32,197 nucleotides of DNA from Ignavibacteriota bacterium (GCA_003142575.1 PLMS01000145.1:1-32197), one strand, 5' to 3'. Shown: positions 7,633 to 15,571, numbered from the stretch's first letter. Made by a program: numbers and translations. Notes: a model not told the origin generated them from the sequence alone.

Positions 7633-10002
7633 TCATTTGAATTCAACAACAGTTACGCCTACGCCCCCCTCATTCCATTCACCTAACCGGAAAGTCTTTA
7701 TATGCGGATACGTTTGCAAAAATTCTCCTATTCGTTTTCGCAATACGCCTGTGCCTTTGCCGTGAATGATATCGACACGGTGCAAGCCTGCCACATATGC
7801 ATTGTCGAGGAAAATCTGCGCTTGTGCAATTGCATCATCACCGAAGAGTCCTCGGAGATCAATTTCGTTTGTAGCTTCTGGAGAAGTGATGGCAGAAGCT
7901 GAAACCATGTGCTGCACGTGTTTTTTGTGTTCTTTATGCAAATCGGTTATTACAATTCGCAGGCGTGTACTACCACAGAGAACAATCGCATGTTTACCTT
8001 GAATCTCTATAACTTCTGCTCGTTCGTGCCCATCGCGAATTCGTACTATATCACCCTTATCAATTGGTTCATTGTGCTGAGGGACTGACTGTTCTTCCAC
8101 AGTGATCTTTTGCAACTCTTCGCCAAGCTGCTTAAGCACCTGACGAGAAGAGCGGACGATTTCTCGCTCTGCACCGCTTTCGCGTATTTCTTTTACTGAG
8201 CGTTCCACTTTTATGTGTGCCTGTTGGACGATTTCTTTTGCCTCTTCCACCGCCTTTTTTCGAATTGTCCCTAACTCGCGTTTTAATTGTGTCATCTTTT
8301 GCTCGTATGACAGTACCAGTGATTCCAATCGTTCTTTTTCCTTTGATGTTTCACGGAGTTGACGTTGGTATTCCTGCGATTGTCGTTCAAGTTCAAGGAG
8401 GAGCGATTCGAGCTTTGTCTTTTCATCACCCACCTGCATACGTGCTTGATCTAAAAGATTGTGCGAGATTCCCAATCGCTCGGCAAGTTCAAACGCATAG
8501 CTACTGCCCGGCACACCACTTCGAAAGTGATATGTTGGCCGTAACGATTCCTGATCAAATTCCATGGAAGCATTGCTCATACCGGGTGTTTCATGTGCAA
8601 ACGCTTTGAGCACACCGTGATGTGTTGTGGCAATAGTGATTGCCTTTCGAGCAGTAAGCTCCTGCAGCACTACAGCCGCTAATGCACTTCCCTCAGATGG
8701 ATCCGTTCCTGCGCCAATTTCATCAATGAGTACCAAAGAAGACTCATCTGCCTCCTCGAGGATGTGACGAAGAGAAATGAGATGAGAACTAAACGTGCTG
8801 AGATCGTTTTCTATTGATTGATCATCACCGATATCGGCAAAAACATTTTGAAAGGGGAATACTTCTGACTCAGGACCAGCGGGAATATGAATACCGGCTT
8901 GTGCGCATAATGTCAAGAGACCAACTGTTTTCATTGCTACAGTTTTTCCTCCGGCATTTGGACCGGTGATGACAAGTGTTTCCTCGTCTTTACCTAATTC
9001 AATAGTGAGTGGAACTACTTGTTCTCTTTTAAGATGTCGTAAAAGAATAGGATGTCGAGCATCATGTAATTTTATACTGGGTATGGATGTAAGGGACGGC
9101 GGATTGCCGATAATTTCAATCGAATATTTTGCGCGTGCGAAAATGACATCAAGTTCGGTGAGAGCAGCGAAACTCAATTCAAGAGGTTCACGTATTTCAC
9201 CAACTTGCTTTGTGAGATCAGTAAGTATCCGATAGATCTCATGCTGTTCACGGAGTTGGAGTTCTCGCAGTGTATTGTTGAACGCAAGTGATTCAGCCGG
9301 TTCGATAAACACCGTTCCACCGCTGGCAGATGTCGAATGAATAAATCCGGGTACCTTATGCTTATATTCAGCTTTAACAGGAATGACCAAACGACCATCG
9401 CGCGTAGTGATAATATCTTCTTGGAGAAATTCCTGCTCAGAGACTTGCCGAAGAATTGATTCCAATCGTCGTCTCAATGCATCGGTTGCCGAGATGATTG
9501 AACGTCGAATCTCCCGCAATTCCCGGCTTGCAGTATCTTTTACAAATCCATGTTCGTTTAGTGCTTCGTTAATATGGTGCTCAACAATTTTATCCGAGAA
9601 TAACTGTTCGTGATATATTCCGATGGCTGGATATAGTGCGGCACGTTTTGCAAGAAACGTTTTGAGTGCCCGTGAAACGCGGATCGTGAGCGCGATTTCC
9701 AGCAGTTCCGTCACCGTGAGAACCTGATTCTCGACAGTAGTCTTCTTCAATGCAGCAACAATGTTCTTAAATCCTTCCAATGGAATAGTCCCTTCAGCGA
9801 TGAGCAGTTCTTTTGCTTCAGAGACCTTTCGTAATTCCAATTCGATTGTATTGCGGATAGTTTGTGGCACAAGCCGGAGAGTATGCAGACGACCTGATTC
9901 AGAAACAGTAAGTTCGCTTATGCGTTCAACGACTGTATGATATTCCAACTTGCTTAACGCGGCAATAAAGCTTGGTGGAAGATTTAAAGACTTTTGTGAC
10001 AC
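7633..10002 (-). CDS. mutS2: endonuclease MutS2 (Smr-domain MutS paralogue)
   Basis: A 789-aa MutS2, of typical length. It has an N-terminal clamp/core region, a MutS ATPase domain with Walker A GPNAGGKT (347-354) and Walker B LVLIDE (423-428) followed by GAGTDPSEGSALA, a long Glu/Lys/Gln-rich coiled coil (about 515-625), and a C-terminal Smr nuclease domain (about 713-789) with DLRG and HGKGTGVLR (from 747). The mismatch-recognition domain of MutS is absent, as expected. Known roles of the family are suppression of homologous recombination and, in some bacteria, splitting of collided ribosomes. The start is GTG at 10002; an in-frame stop lies six codons upstream, so no longer form exists. 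The ribosome-binding site is poor. It lies 68 nt downstream of cvpA. Confidence 0.95.
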   Translation of the reverse strand: MSQKSLNLPPSFIAALSKLEYHTVVERISELTVSESGRLHTLRLVPQTIRNTIELELRKVSEAKELLIAEGTIPLEGFKNIVAALKKTTVENQVLTVTELLEIALTIRVSRALKTFLAKRAALYPAIGIYHEQLFSDKIVEHHINEALNEHGFVKDTASRELREIRRSIISATDALRRRLESILRQVSEQEFLQEDIITTRDGRLVIPVKAEYKHKVPGFIHSTSASGGTVFIEPAESLAFNNTLRELQLREQHEIYRILTDLTKQVGEIREPLELSFAALTELDVIFARAKYSIEIIGNPPSLTSIPSIKLHDARHPILLRHLKREQVVPLTIELGKDEETLVITGPNAGGKTVAMKTVGLLTLCAQAGIHIPAGPESEVFPFQNVFADIGDDQSIENDLSTFSSHLISLRHILEEADESSLVLIDEIGAGTDPSEGSALAAVVLQELTARKAITIATTHHGVLKAFAHETPGMSNASMEFDQESLRPTYHFRSGVPGSSYAFELAERLGISHNLLDQARMQVGDEKTKLESLLLELERQSQEYQRQLRETSKEKERLESLVLSYEQKMTQLKRELGTIRKKAVEEAKEIVQQAHIKVERSVKEIRESGAEREIVRSSRQVLKQLGEELQKITVEEQSVPQHNEPIDKGDIVRIRDGHERAEVIEIQGKHAIVLCGSTRLRIVITDLHKEHKKHVQHMVSASAITSPEATNEIDLRGLFGDDAIAQAQIFLDNAYVAGLHRVDIIHGKGTGVLRKRIGEFLQTYPHIKTFRLGEWNEGGVGVTVVEFK

Positions 10003-10070
10003 TATGGATTCTGCGTCCTATCGGTCTTCGCTATTTGCCCGGTATTTCAATCTATTTATTTTCCGTTCCG

Positions 10071-10628
10071 TTAATGTTCATTGGATCGAGGAAGAACCTT
10101 ATTTCCTTTAGCTTTATCAGTAGAACCGGACGAGCCCACACCTTTAAGTTTATTGATTACATCGGGACCAACAGTCGATGTCATGTCCAAAATCTGTGGA
10201 GCGATATTTACAACAGACTTATAAAATTCTGAATCATGTTTGTTTTGACGGTCAGGAAAATCAGCCATTGCAAAGATAAAAAGCATTGAGCTGACAAAAA
10301 GGACTCCTTCAATGAAACCCAGGATTATTCCACCAATCCTATCGGCAATTCCTCCGATTTTGTAACATTTAGTGAGGATTCTATAAAGAAATCCCTGTAT
10401 GATTAGTAAACCTAGAAAAATTATCAAGAAACCATCCATTGGCGCATCTTCATGACTTACTCCACCGCGGCCGACTATGAAATTTCCGACATCACGCATA
10501 TATATCTGCCCTAAGATGAGACCGGCAATAATTACAATAATCGCAACAAGTTTCCGTACGATACCGTCACGCACGCCAAACAAAATACACATTAGGATTG
10601 GAACAAAGATTAAAATATCGAGTAACAT
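10071..10628 (-). CDS. CvpA-family inner-membrane protein
   Basis: A 185-aa protein with four hydrophobic segments (about 2-22, 26-46, 65-85, 100-125) and a polar C-terminal tail. The N-terminal pattern with VRDGIVRKLVAI and the later GGIADRIGGIILGFIEGVLFV are typical of the CvpA/colicin V production family, whose members are integral membrane proteins of poorly defined role. In many Bacteroidota and Firmicutes genomes cvpA lies directly before mutS2, as here. Its ATG is 4 nt after the yqeY stop, so the two are almost certainly translated from one mRNA. Confidence 0.85.
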   Translation of the reverse strand: MLLDILIFVPILMCILFGVRDGIVRKLVAIIVIIAGLILGQIYMRDVGNFIVGRGGVSHEDAPMDGFLIIFLGLLIIQGFLYRILTKCYKIGGIADRIGGIILGFIEGVLFVSSMLFIFAMADFPDRQNKHDSEFYKSVVNIAPQILDMTSTVGPDVINKLKGVGSSGSTDKAKGNKVLPRSNEH

Positions 10629-10632
10629 AGGA

Positions 10633-11082
10633 TTATTCTCCTAATTGCTGTTTGACTACTTCCTGAATGACCTTCCCATCAATTTTACCTTTTAACTCTT
10701 TCACAGCTACAGGCATCACCTTGCTAAAATCCTTCGAAGATGTTGCACCAATATTTCCGATTATTTTCTTGACAATGACTTCAACCTCTTCCCTGCTCAT
10801 TTGTTTCGGAAGATAGGTATTGATAATACCAAGTTCACGTTTTTCCTGGTCCGCGAGATCATTCCTTCCGGCTTTCTCGTACATTTCAATTGCTTCTTTG
10901 CGCTTCTTTGCCGCAGCAAGAAGCGCAGTCATTTCTTCTTCGGGTGTAATGCTTGTACCGGTTCCTCGTTTTGAAAGTTCAATCAATTGTGCTCGGATTG
11001 AACGAATCGTGTTTAACTTAACACTATCGCCGGATTTCATAGCAGCTTTTAAGTCTTTATTGATTATTTCTGTAAGAGCCAT
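10633..11082 (-). CDS. GatB/YqeY domain-containing protein
   Basis: A 149-aa protein matching the YqeY family. It has an N-terminal helical half with DLKAAMKSGDSVKLNTIRSI and a C-terminal half with INTYLPKQMSREE, GKVMP-like SKVMPVAVKELKGKIDG and EVVKQQLGE. It is homologous to the tail domain of GatB, which contacts tRNA in the amidotransferase. A stand-alone function is not established. The ATG at 11082 has GAGGA 7 nt upstream. It is the first gene of the chain yqeY-cvpA-mutS2-58 aa-carrier-purL. Confidence 0.93.
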   Translation of the reverse strand: MALTEIINKDLKAAMKSGDSVKLNTIRSIRAQLIELSKRGTGTSITPEEEMTALLAAAKKRKEAIEMYEKAGRNDLADQEKRELGIINTYLPKQMSREEVEVIVKKIIGNIGATSSKDFSKVMPVAVKELKGKIDGKVIQEVVKQQLGE

Positions 11083-11385
11083 TGATGTTCCTCATCATTG
11101 ATCATTCATATGATAACCTGCTTCAAATCATATCTAAATTGAATACTCTTTATAGTAAAAGATAGTATACATAATGACCGTATAATAAAAATACAAAATA
11201 ATTGCCTTACCTGCTATCAATAGGGCAATTCAATTTTACCATATACACAATTCCTTTCATAAAGTCGTCTTAGCACTCCATCAGATATCATCTTTGTATA
11301 TGACATAGCAATAAGGCATAGACTGGCTAGCAAGTCTATGTTAAAAGTAAGATAGAGAGAAAGAATATGTGGAATTACACAAAGG
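11083..11385. other. AT-rich intergenic region upstream of yqeY
   Basis: About 300 bases without a credible gene. It should hold the promoter of the yqeY chain, but I see no clean match to the TTGnnn-17-TAnnTT pattern used elsewhere. Minus-strand candidates are a TTGTAT with a TATACT 21 bp away, and TTTACT-17-TAGATA. Inverted repeats: CATAGACT/AGTCTATG with an 8-nt loop (11317-11340), and AATTGCC/GGCAATT around 11200-11230. Confidence 0.5.
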
Positions 11386-11413
11386 ATGCCCGCTGTTCCC
11401 TAACAGCGGGCAT
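11386..11413 (-). terminator. perfect 12-bp hairpin, likely terminator
   Basis: ATGCCCGCTGTT, loop CCCT, AACAGCGGGCAT: a perfect GC-rich stem 10 nt past the stop of the 98-aa gene. On the minus strand it is followed by CCTTTGTG, a poor U-tract. On the plus strand TTTCTTTCC follows, but no plus-strand gene is upstream. It probably ends the Yip1-metallopeptidase-98-aa transcript. Confidence 0.7.
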
Positions 11414-11423
11414 TTCTTTCCTC

Positions 11424-11720
11424 TCATACTTCGATAAGCGTCGCATATCGAGCTTTGCCATCTTTCAAGAAGGTCTCAAGCCGATTCACCAACTCTTCAC
11501 CACTTTCAGTGGTTCCATCCTCAAGTGTTTCGTATTCTTCTACCGAATTACAGATAAATTCTTCAACGAAAAAGTTTTTTTTCCCTTTTTGTTCAAAGAT
11601 AGTGTAGTTCTTCTTTTGCTCACCAGCAAAATGGCTTTTCAGTTCCTTGGAAAGTGCAAGATACTCTTCACGATTCTCTGGTTTTATCTCGTATGATATC
11701 TGGAGAATGACTTTTGGCAT
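11424..11720 (-). CDS. 98-aa protein, possible dimeric alpha-beta barrel
   Basis: I do not recognise a named gene. The 98-aa product has the strand-helix rhythm of small ferredoxin-like barrels (ABM/NIPSNAP/Dabb type): strand PKVILQISYEIK, helix ENREEYLALSKELKSHF, strand NYTIFEQKG, strand NFFVEEFIC, helix SVEEYETLE, helix GEELVNRLETFL, strand ARYATLIEV. Members include monooxygenases and many proteins of unknown role, and no catalytic motif stands out. It is the last gene of a three-gene unit, 19 nt after the metallopeptidase gene and just before a strong hairpin. Codon use looks like its neighbours. Confidence 0.75.
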   Translation of the reverse strand: MPKVILQISYEIKPENREEYLALSKELKSHFAGEQKKNYTIFEQKGKKNFFVEEFICNSVEEYETLEDGTTESGEELVNRLETFLKDGKARYATLIEV

Positions 11721-11739
11721 AGGTTTCTTTCTTTATTTG

Positions 11740-12126
11740 TTAGTGTAATGATTTAAAATTTATCATGGCGCTTCGGATTTGCGCTTCATTCATTCCAAAG
11801 TAATGACCCAACTCATGAAGTAATACTTCACGGATTTGTTCAGATACTTCCTTATCATTTCGACATACAGATTCAATATTCTTTTGGTACAATGAAATTT
11901 TATCAGGAGTTGTCGGATTTACGCCGTACCATGTTCCTCGATGCGTCAAAGGCACGCCCTGATATAAACCCAATAATGATGTTTTGCTCGAATGCGTTTC
12001 TCTGGTGTCTTCTTCATTGGGATACTCTTCCACCACGATGTGGACATTATCAATTCTTTCACCAAAAACATCAGGTAAATCGTTAAACACTTCTTCTGCT
12101 ATCTCTTCAAACTTTTCGCGTGTCAT
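11740..12126 (-). CDS. zincin-like metallopeptidase family protein
   Basis: A 128-aa minimal zincin. The motif HELGHYFGMNE (104-114) is a full HExGHxxGxxE: H104 and H108 would bind zinc, E105 would be the general base, and E114 would be the third ligand. The N-terminal part (FEEIAEEVFNDLP, then an extended acidic stretch and GLYQGVPLTHRG) fits the small single-domain family often annotated as 'metallopeptidase family protein' (DUF1025 type). No signal peptide is visible, so it is cytoplasmic. Substrates of this family are unknown. It lies 23 nt after the Yip1-like gene and 19 nt before the 98-aa gene. Confidence 0.85.
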   Translation of the reverse strand: MTREKFEEIAEEVFNDLPDVFGERIDNVHIVVEEYPNEEDTRETHSSKTSLLGLYQGVPLTHRGTWYGVNPTTPDKISLYQKNIESVCRNDKEVSEQIREVLLHELGHYFGMNEAQIRSAMINFKSLH

Positions 12127-12149
12127 CGCATTTGGCTAAACCACTTCAT

Positions 12150-12857
12150 TTAGAATAAACTTAATGTATATTCCCCACAGAACAGTACGCCCCTTAAAAC
12201 AAGTCCATACAGAATTGCAACGATAAAAACCGACTTCCAGAGAGAAATTTGGTTCCCTACCCTGGTTCCAATGATCAATAGTATAAATGCCCAAAGTATC
12301 ATTACAGAATTCAATCCAATAAGTACGATGTAGGATACCGGTTTGATTGCTATTGGATGTGGGTTGAAGGTGAATAAGTACATTCCAAATGTCATTAACT
12401 CGATTGGTAACAAAAGTAGCAGAGATATAGTAAATGGTGTCAATGCATAACTTGTAATGCCCATGGAAGTGCGAAACGATGCTTTTCCACCTAGCAACTT
12501 AGACAACGTCCAGTGGAAAGAAGATACAATCGGACATAGTGCAATGCCTAATGGTATACCAATCAGCAACGCACAGAAAATGAGAAGCAGTATATTTTCA
12601 AATCGATCTCCTATTCTGAAATACCAAAATCCAGAAAATGCAACGTTTATCCCACATAATGCGTAAAGAAACAAGGCGTAATTTTTATGTTCTGCTATCA
12701 TTATTAACCGAAACGCTTCTCGTGGATTTTCGATGATTCTCCAAAGCGTATCAAACAAATCCAGATTGGGCACACGATTCTGCAGAAAACCCCCGCATTT
12801 CTTGCAGATCGTGGCATATTTATCATTTTCTGTTTGACAAACCGAACAAAGAATCAT
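12150..12857 (-). CDS. Yip1-domain membrane protein with N-terminal zinc ribbon
   Basis: A 235-aa protein. Residues 1-21 carry a CxxC...CxxC zinc ribbon (C4, C7, C18, C21). The rest has about five hydrophobic segments (roughly 60-80, 90-115, 130-155, 170-200, 210-232), including the LGGKASFRTSMGITSYALTP stretch typical of bacterial Yip1-domain proteins. The function of bacterial members is unknown; the ribbon suggests metal or partner binding on the cytoplasmic side. It is the first gene of a three-gene unit with the metallopeptidase, and a TTGCTT-type promoter lies 39 nt upstream. The pairing of a membrane protein with a zincin hints at a membrane-associated protease function, which is speculation. 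Confidence 0.75.
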   Translation of the reverse strand: MILCSVCQTENDKYATICKKCGGFLQNRVPNLDLFDTLWRIIENPREAFRLIMIAEHKNYALFLYALCGINVAFSGFWYFRIGDRFENILLLIFCALLIGIPLGIALCPIVSSFHWTLSKLLGGKASFRTSMGITSYALTPFTISLLLLLPIELMTFGMYLFTFNPHPIAIKPVSYIVLIGLNSVMILWAFILLIIGTRVGNQISLWKSVFIVAILYGLVLRGVLFCGEYTLSLF

Positions 12858-12895
12858 AGGATTCCATACTTATATTTTGCTTTTTATCTATATCG

Positions 12896-12924
12896 AAGTT
12901 AGGAAGATTGTGCCACGGAAGCAA
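12896..12924 (-). promoter_or_regulatory. putative promoter of the Yip1/metallopeptidase unit
   Basis: On the minus strand, TTGCTT (12924-12919), 17 bp, TAACTT (12901-12896). The predicted start is near 12889, about 32 nt before the ATG. It has the same -35 as the cdd, crotonase and rimP candidates, and the same -10 as tpl. Confidence 0.45.
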
Positions 12925-13179
12925 CGCTTTTTTAAAAAGGATCGGAAAAATTTTCTTCCATCAAGGAATGAGGTCAAATTTTATATTGAAATGTCTAAGC
13001 ACAAGCGCCTCTTCTATAATTCTGAGGTTTTTCAGATTTCCCTATTGTGAATTCCTTCTGCATAGAATAATTCGCAGATAATTGTTTGGCTGGAATATTC
13101 AAGGTGTTGTGAACTTGAGTGGTCCTACTAATTTAATCTTGAATGGCGCAATAATCGTCTTCTCTGAAAATCTTTTTCC
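12925..13179. other. intergenic stretch without recognisable gene
   Basis: With the promoter before it, this makes a 322-base gap. I find no convincing gene: the longest minus-strand open stretch (about 47 codons, near 13010-13150) has only a TTG start, no ribosome-binding site and no recognisable motif. A weak TCTGA/TCAGA pair just downstream of the peroxiredoxin-like gene could be part of a terminator but lacks a T-tract. Confidence 0.5.
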
Positions 13180-13641
13180 TCAGACCTTTACCGTAAGCTC
13201 CTGAAGAAGACGCATAACCGGTCCCCAAGATTTTTCAGTAAGGAGGTGATGATTCAGACGGCCTCGAATAAATCCATTTTTATCAATCACATATGTAATT
13301 TTCCGTAAACCAAGTCCATGCAGCCAAAATGCGTGGTAGTTTCTGCATACCTCCAAAGTCGGGTCGGAAGCGATTGGAAGAGTAAAGTTGTACAGCGCTA
13401 AAAGTTTCTGCAATTCATCAACATTCTTTGAACTGATCGTTACAACAATAGCGCCAAGTGTTTGTGCTTTTTGAAGATGTTGGAGAAAAACATAAGTGTC
13501 TTGTGTTTCAGTGTTTGAAAGACCATCCGGGAAGAAAGAAATTACTACATTACTCTTGCCATATAAATCTCGCAGCCGAAATATTTCTCCGGTATCGAGT
13601 CTGAGTTTAAAATCTGGCGCTTTTGATCCTATAGCTAACAT
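13180..13641 (-). CDS. peroxiredoxin-fold (AhpC/TSA, BCP-like) protein lacking the peroxidatic cysteine
   Basis: A 153-aa thioredoxin-fold protein with the BCP/peroxiredoxin layout: GSKAPDFKLRLDTGE (5-19), LRDLYGKSNVVISFFP, a C-terminal strand/turn with ITYVIDKNGFIRG, and HHLLTEKSW. In active BCP enzymes FFP is followed by a TPGCTxE-type motif. Here it reads FFPDGLSNTETQD, so Glu45 stands where the peroxidatic Cys should be. The only cysteine is C99 (LEVCRNYHAFWL). Peroxidase activity by the normal mechanism is therefore unlikely; a structural, regulatory or altered redox role is possible. The reading frame is intact and the length normal, so this looks like divergence, not decay. It follows apt by 32 nt. 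Confidence 0.8.
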   Translation of the reverse strand: MLAIGSKAPDFKLRLDTGEIFRLRDLYGKSNVVISFFPDGLSNTETQDTYVFLQHLQKAQTLGAIVVTISSKNVDELQKLLALYNFTLPIASDPTLEVCRNYHAFWLHGLGLRKITYVIDKNGFIRGRLNHHLLTEKSWGPVMRLLQELTVKV

Positions 13642-13673
13642 CTTGGTTTATAAGTAGGATGAATGATAATAAT

Positions 13674-14198
13674 CTACTCTCTGTCATATATGATCAACGA
13701 ATAAATATCTTGCTCTTGCATGTGTTTCCTCCCTTGAAGGAAGGAGAGTTCAATAAGAAAGGATACTCCGACAATCTTTGCTTGAAGTTTTTCAACAAGC
13801 TTGATAGCAGCACACATCGTCCCTCCGGTTGCCAATAAATCATCATGCAATAAAACACGCTCACCGGGACGGATGGCATCAACATGCATTTCAACGGAAT
13901 CAGTTCCGTATTCTAAATCGTATTGCTCTGTGATAACTTCAGCAGGAAGTTTTCCTTTCTTCCGCACCGGAACAAAACCTGCACCCAAATTTACTGCCAA
14001 TGCTGATCCGATGATAAAACCGCGAGATTCAATACAGACAACCTTGTCAATTTTTGAATTGCGATATTTTTCAGAGAAAAGATCTACAGCTTTTTTTAAT
14101 GCATCAGCATTTTTCAAAAGCGTTGTAATATCACGATAGACTATTCCCTTTTTCGGAAAGTCTGAGATGCTCCTAATCGAATCTGAAAGTTGATTCAT
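13674..14198 (-). CDS. apt: adenine phosphoribosyltransferase
   Basis: Salvages adenine with PRPP to AMP. At 174 aa it has the usual length. Visible are the N-terminal FPKKGIVYRDITTLLKN, ESRGFIIGSALA, the flexible loop with RKKGKLPAEVI and YDLEYGTDSVEMH, and the PRPP-binding motif VLLHDDLLATGGT (115-127), all characteristic of bacterial Apt. It lies 18 nt downstream of the crotonase gene and upstream of the peroxiredoxin-like gene, all in one direction. It adds to the purine-salvage functions here (PNP at 18671-19516). Confidence 0.96.
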   Translation of the reverse strand: MNQLSDSIRSISDFPKKGIVYRDITTLLKNADALKKAVDLFSEKYRNSKIDKVVCIESRGFIIGSALAVNLGAGFVPVRKKGKLPAEVITEQYDLEYGTDSVEMHVDAIRPGERVLLHDDLLATGGTMCAAIKLVEKLQAKIVGVSFLIELSFLQGRKHMQEQDIYSLIIYDRE

Positions 14199-14216
14199 GG
14201 TACTCCCAAAAATGAA

Positions 14217-14999
14217 TTACCAATTAATAGGCTTCGAATTGAGAAAAGCTTCAATACCTTTTTTGCAATCATCTGTCATCCGAGTCAATGCATTGAGATG
14301 GGAGGCATATTCCAGTGCATCACTCGTTGCCATTCCATGCACACGTGCAAGTAATTCTTTGATTAATCCCATGGAAGTACCGCTATTGTTGGTGATCAGG
14401 TCATTTGCAAGTTGTGTGCCGATTTTTTCCAATTCAATAGCTGGCACAGCTTGGCTGATCAATCCAAGTTCAAAAGCCTTTTCAGCATTTATGATATTGC
14501 CTTGAAGTGCAAGTTCGCGGGCGCGACCTTCACCAATACGACGAACTAAAAAGATCAACACAATTGCCGGGATAAAACCAATTTGCGCTTCTGTATATCC
14601 AAACTTTGCAGTCTCACGGGCTGCTAGTACGAAATCGCACACAGTTGCCAGTCCACACCCTCCTGCAAGAGCTGTTCCTTGAACAAGCGCAATGACCGGT
14701 TTTCTTAATGTGTAAATATGTTGAAATAACTTCATGAGGTTTGTGGAATCTTGCAAATTCTGGCTGAAGTCATATTTTGAAATGCGTTGAAGATGTGACG
14801 GGTCAACACCTGAACAGAAGGAATCGCCTTCTGCACGCAGTATGACCGCATGAACATGTGTGTCGCGTTGAGTCTGTACAAAAGCCTGTATCAGTTCTGA
14901 CACCATCTGATCGTCAAGCGCATTATTCTTCTCAGGCCAGTTGAGAGTGATACGAGCAACTCGCTTTTGGACAGAGTATGTAGTACGATAGAATTCCAA
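14217..14999 (-). CDS. enoyl-CoA hydratase/isomerase (crotonase) family protein
   Basis: A crotonase-fold enzyme of 260 aa. Signatures: VARITLNWPEKNNALDD, the oxyanion-hole region GDSFCSGVD, then VQGTALAGGCGLATVCDF, AKFGYTEAQIGFIP and LTG-like ALQGNIINAEKAFELGLI. Of the two catalytic Glu of classical hydratases, the first is Gly here (GGCGLA) and the second is kept (YTEAQIG). The substrate is thus open: branched-chain or aromatic acyl-CoA hydratase, or isomerase. The start is TTG at 14999, which has AAGGAG 4-5 nt upstream and a promoter-like element at 15022-15050. A longer frame to 15050 would put its first codons inside that promoter. It follows the Lrp gene and precedes apt. Confidence 0.85.
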   Translation of the reverse strand: MEFYRTTYSVQKRVARITLNWPEKNNALDDQMVSELIQAFVQTQRDTHVHAVILRAEGDSFCSGVDPSHLQRISKYDFSQNLQDSTNLMKLFQHIYTLRKPVIALVQGTALAGGCGLATVCDFVLAARETAKFGYTEAQIGFIPAIVLIFLVRRIGEGRARELALQGNIINAEKAFELGLISQAVPAIELEKIGTQLANDLITNNSGTSMGLIKELLARVHGMATSDALEYASHLNALTRMTDDCKKGIEAFLNSKPINW

Positions 15000-15021
15000 A
15001 TGTCTCCTTGAATGCGTTGTG

Positions 15022-15050
15022 AAAGTAGCAAGAAGCGGACAGAAAAGCAA
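15022..15050 (-). promoter_or_regulatory. putative promoter of crotonase-apt-peroxiredoxin unit
   Basis: On the minus strand, TTGCTT (15050-15045), 17 bp, TACTTT (15027-15022). The predicted start is near 15015, about 16 nt before the TTG start and just ahead of its AAGGAG site. It supports both the chosen start and transcription separate from lrp. Confidence 0.45.
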
Positions 15051-15109
15051 GGTTACAAATCACACGAATAGAACTTCCATGACTTCTCCTAAAGCAATCA
15101 TTGGGATGT

Positions 15110-15571
15110 CTATTTATGTGCTGCGATTTTTATATAGGTAGATTCTTTATGAGTCGAGAGTACAAGATTGGTCGTCGTTTTTTGCACTCCCTGCCAGGAT
15201 TGAATTTTTGCCAATAATATTTCCAATCCTTCTGTATTCTCCGTCCGTACTTTCAGCAAATGCGTACCGTCTCCAGTAATCGCGTGACATTCCTGAATAT
15301 CATCTGATTTGAGAATGTGCTCGAGAAAGCCCGGGAAATGTTTTGAAGAATCAATCGTCACAACAACAAATGCTGTGATATCTTTTCCAAGTCTTTTGTG
15401 ATCAAGACGTGTATAGTATCCCTGGATAATTCCTTCCTCTTCCAGTTTTCGTAATCGTTCACTTACGGCAGGAAGAGACAATCCAACTTTTTCTGCCAAT
15501 TCATTACGCTTCGTTCTGCCTTCCTGCTGCAGGATACTGAGCAATTCACAGTCTATTTTGTCGAGCATCAT
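15110..15571 (-). CDS. Lrp/AsnC-family transcriptional regulator
   Basis: A 153-aa regulator of normal length. The N-terminal winged helix-turn-helix reads LDKIDCELLSILQQEGRTKR, continues ELAEKVGLSLPAVSERLRKL and ends EEEGIIQGYYTRLD. The C-terminal RAM (effector/oligomerisation) domain spans about 67-145, with VVVTIDSS, ECHAITGDGTHLLKVRT and a final antiparallel strand. Members sense amino acids and often control their own gene and neighbours. Candidate targets here are the crotonase-apt unit and itself. tpl, an amino-acid-degrading gene, is 14 kb away and cannot be assigned. ATG 15571 has GAAGGG about 8 nt upstream. A small palindrome lies 20-33 nt upstream of the start. Confidence 0.93.
   Translation of the reverse strand: MMLDKIDCELLSILQQEGRTKRNELAEKVGLSLPAVSERLRKLEEEGIIQGYYTRLDHKRLGKDITAFVVVTIDSSKHFPGFLEHILKSDDIQECHAITGDGTHLLKVRTENTEGLEILLAKIQSWQGVQKTTTNLVLSTHKESTYIKIAAHK

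Noticed and set aside
8217-8609. 130-codon plus-strand frame inside mutS2
   Set aside because: It lies opposite the coiled-coil and ATPase region of an intact mutS2. The composition is a codon shadow of the minus strand.
11367-11696. 109-codon plus-strand frame opposite the 98-aa gene
   Set aside because: It spans the terminator hairpin and is Phe-rich because it is antisense to a Lys/Glu-rich protein. No ribosome-binding site.
12965-13080. 37-codon plus-strand ATG frame in the gap before the peroxiredoxin-like gene
   Set aside because: No ribosome-binding site, no motif and a composition typical of non-coding AT-rich DNA.
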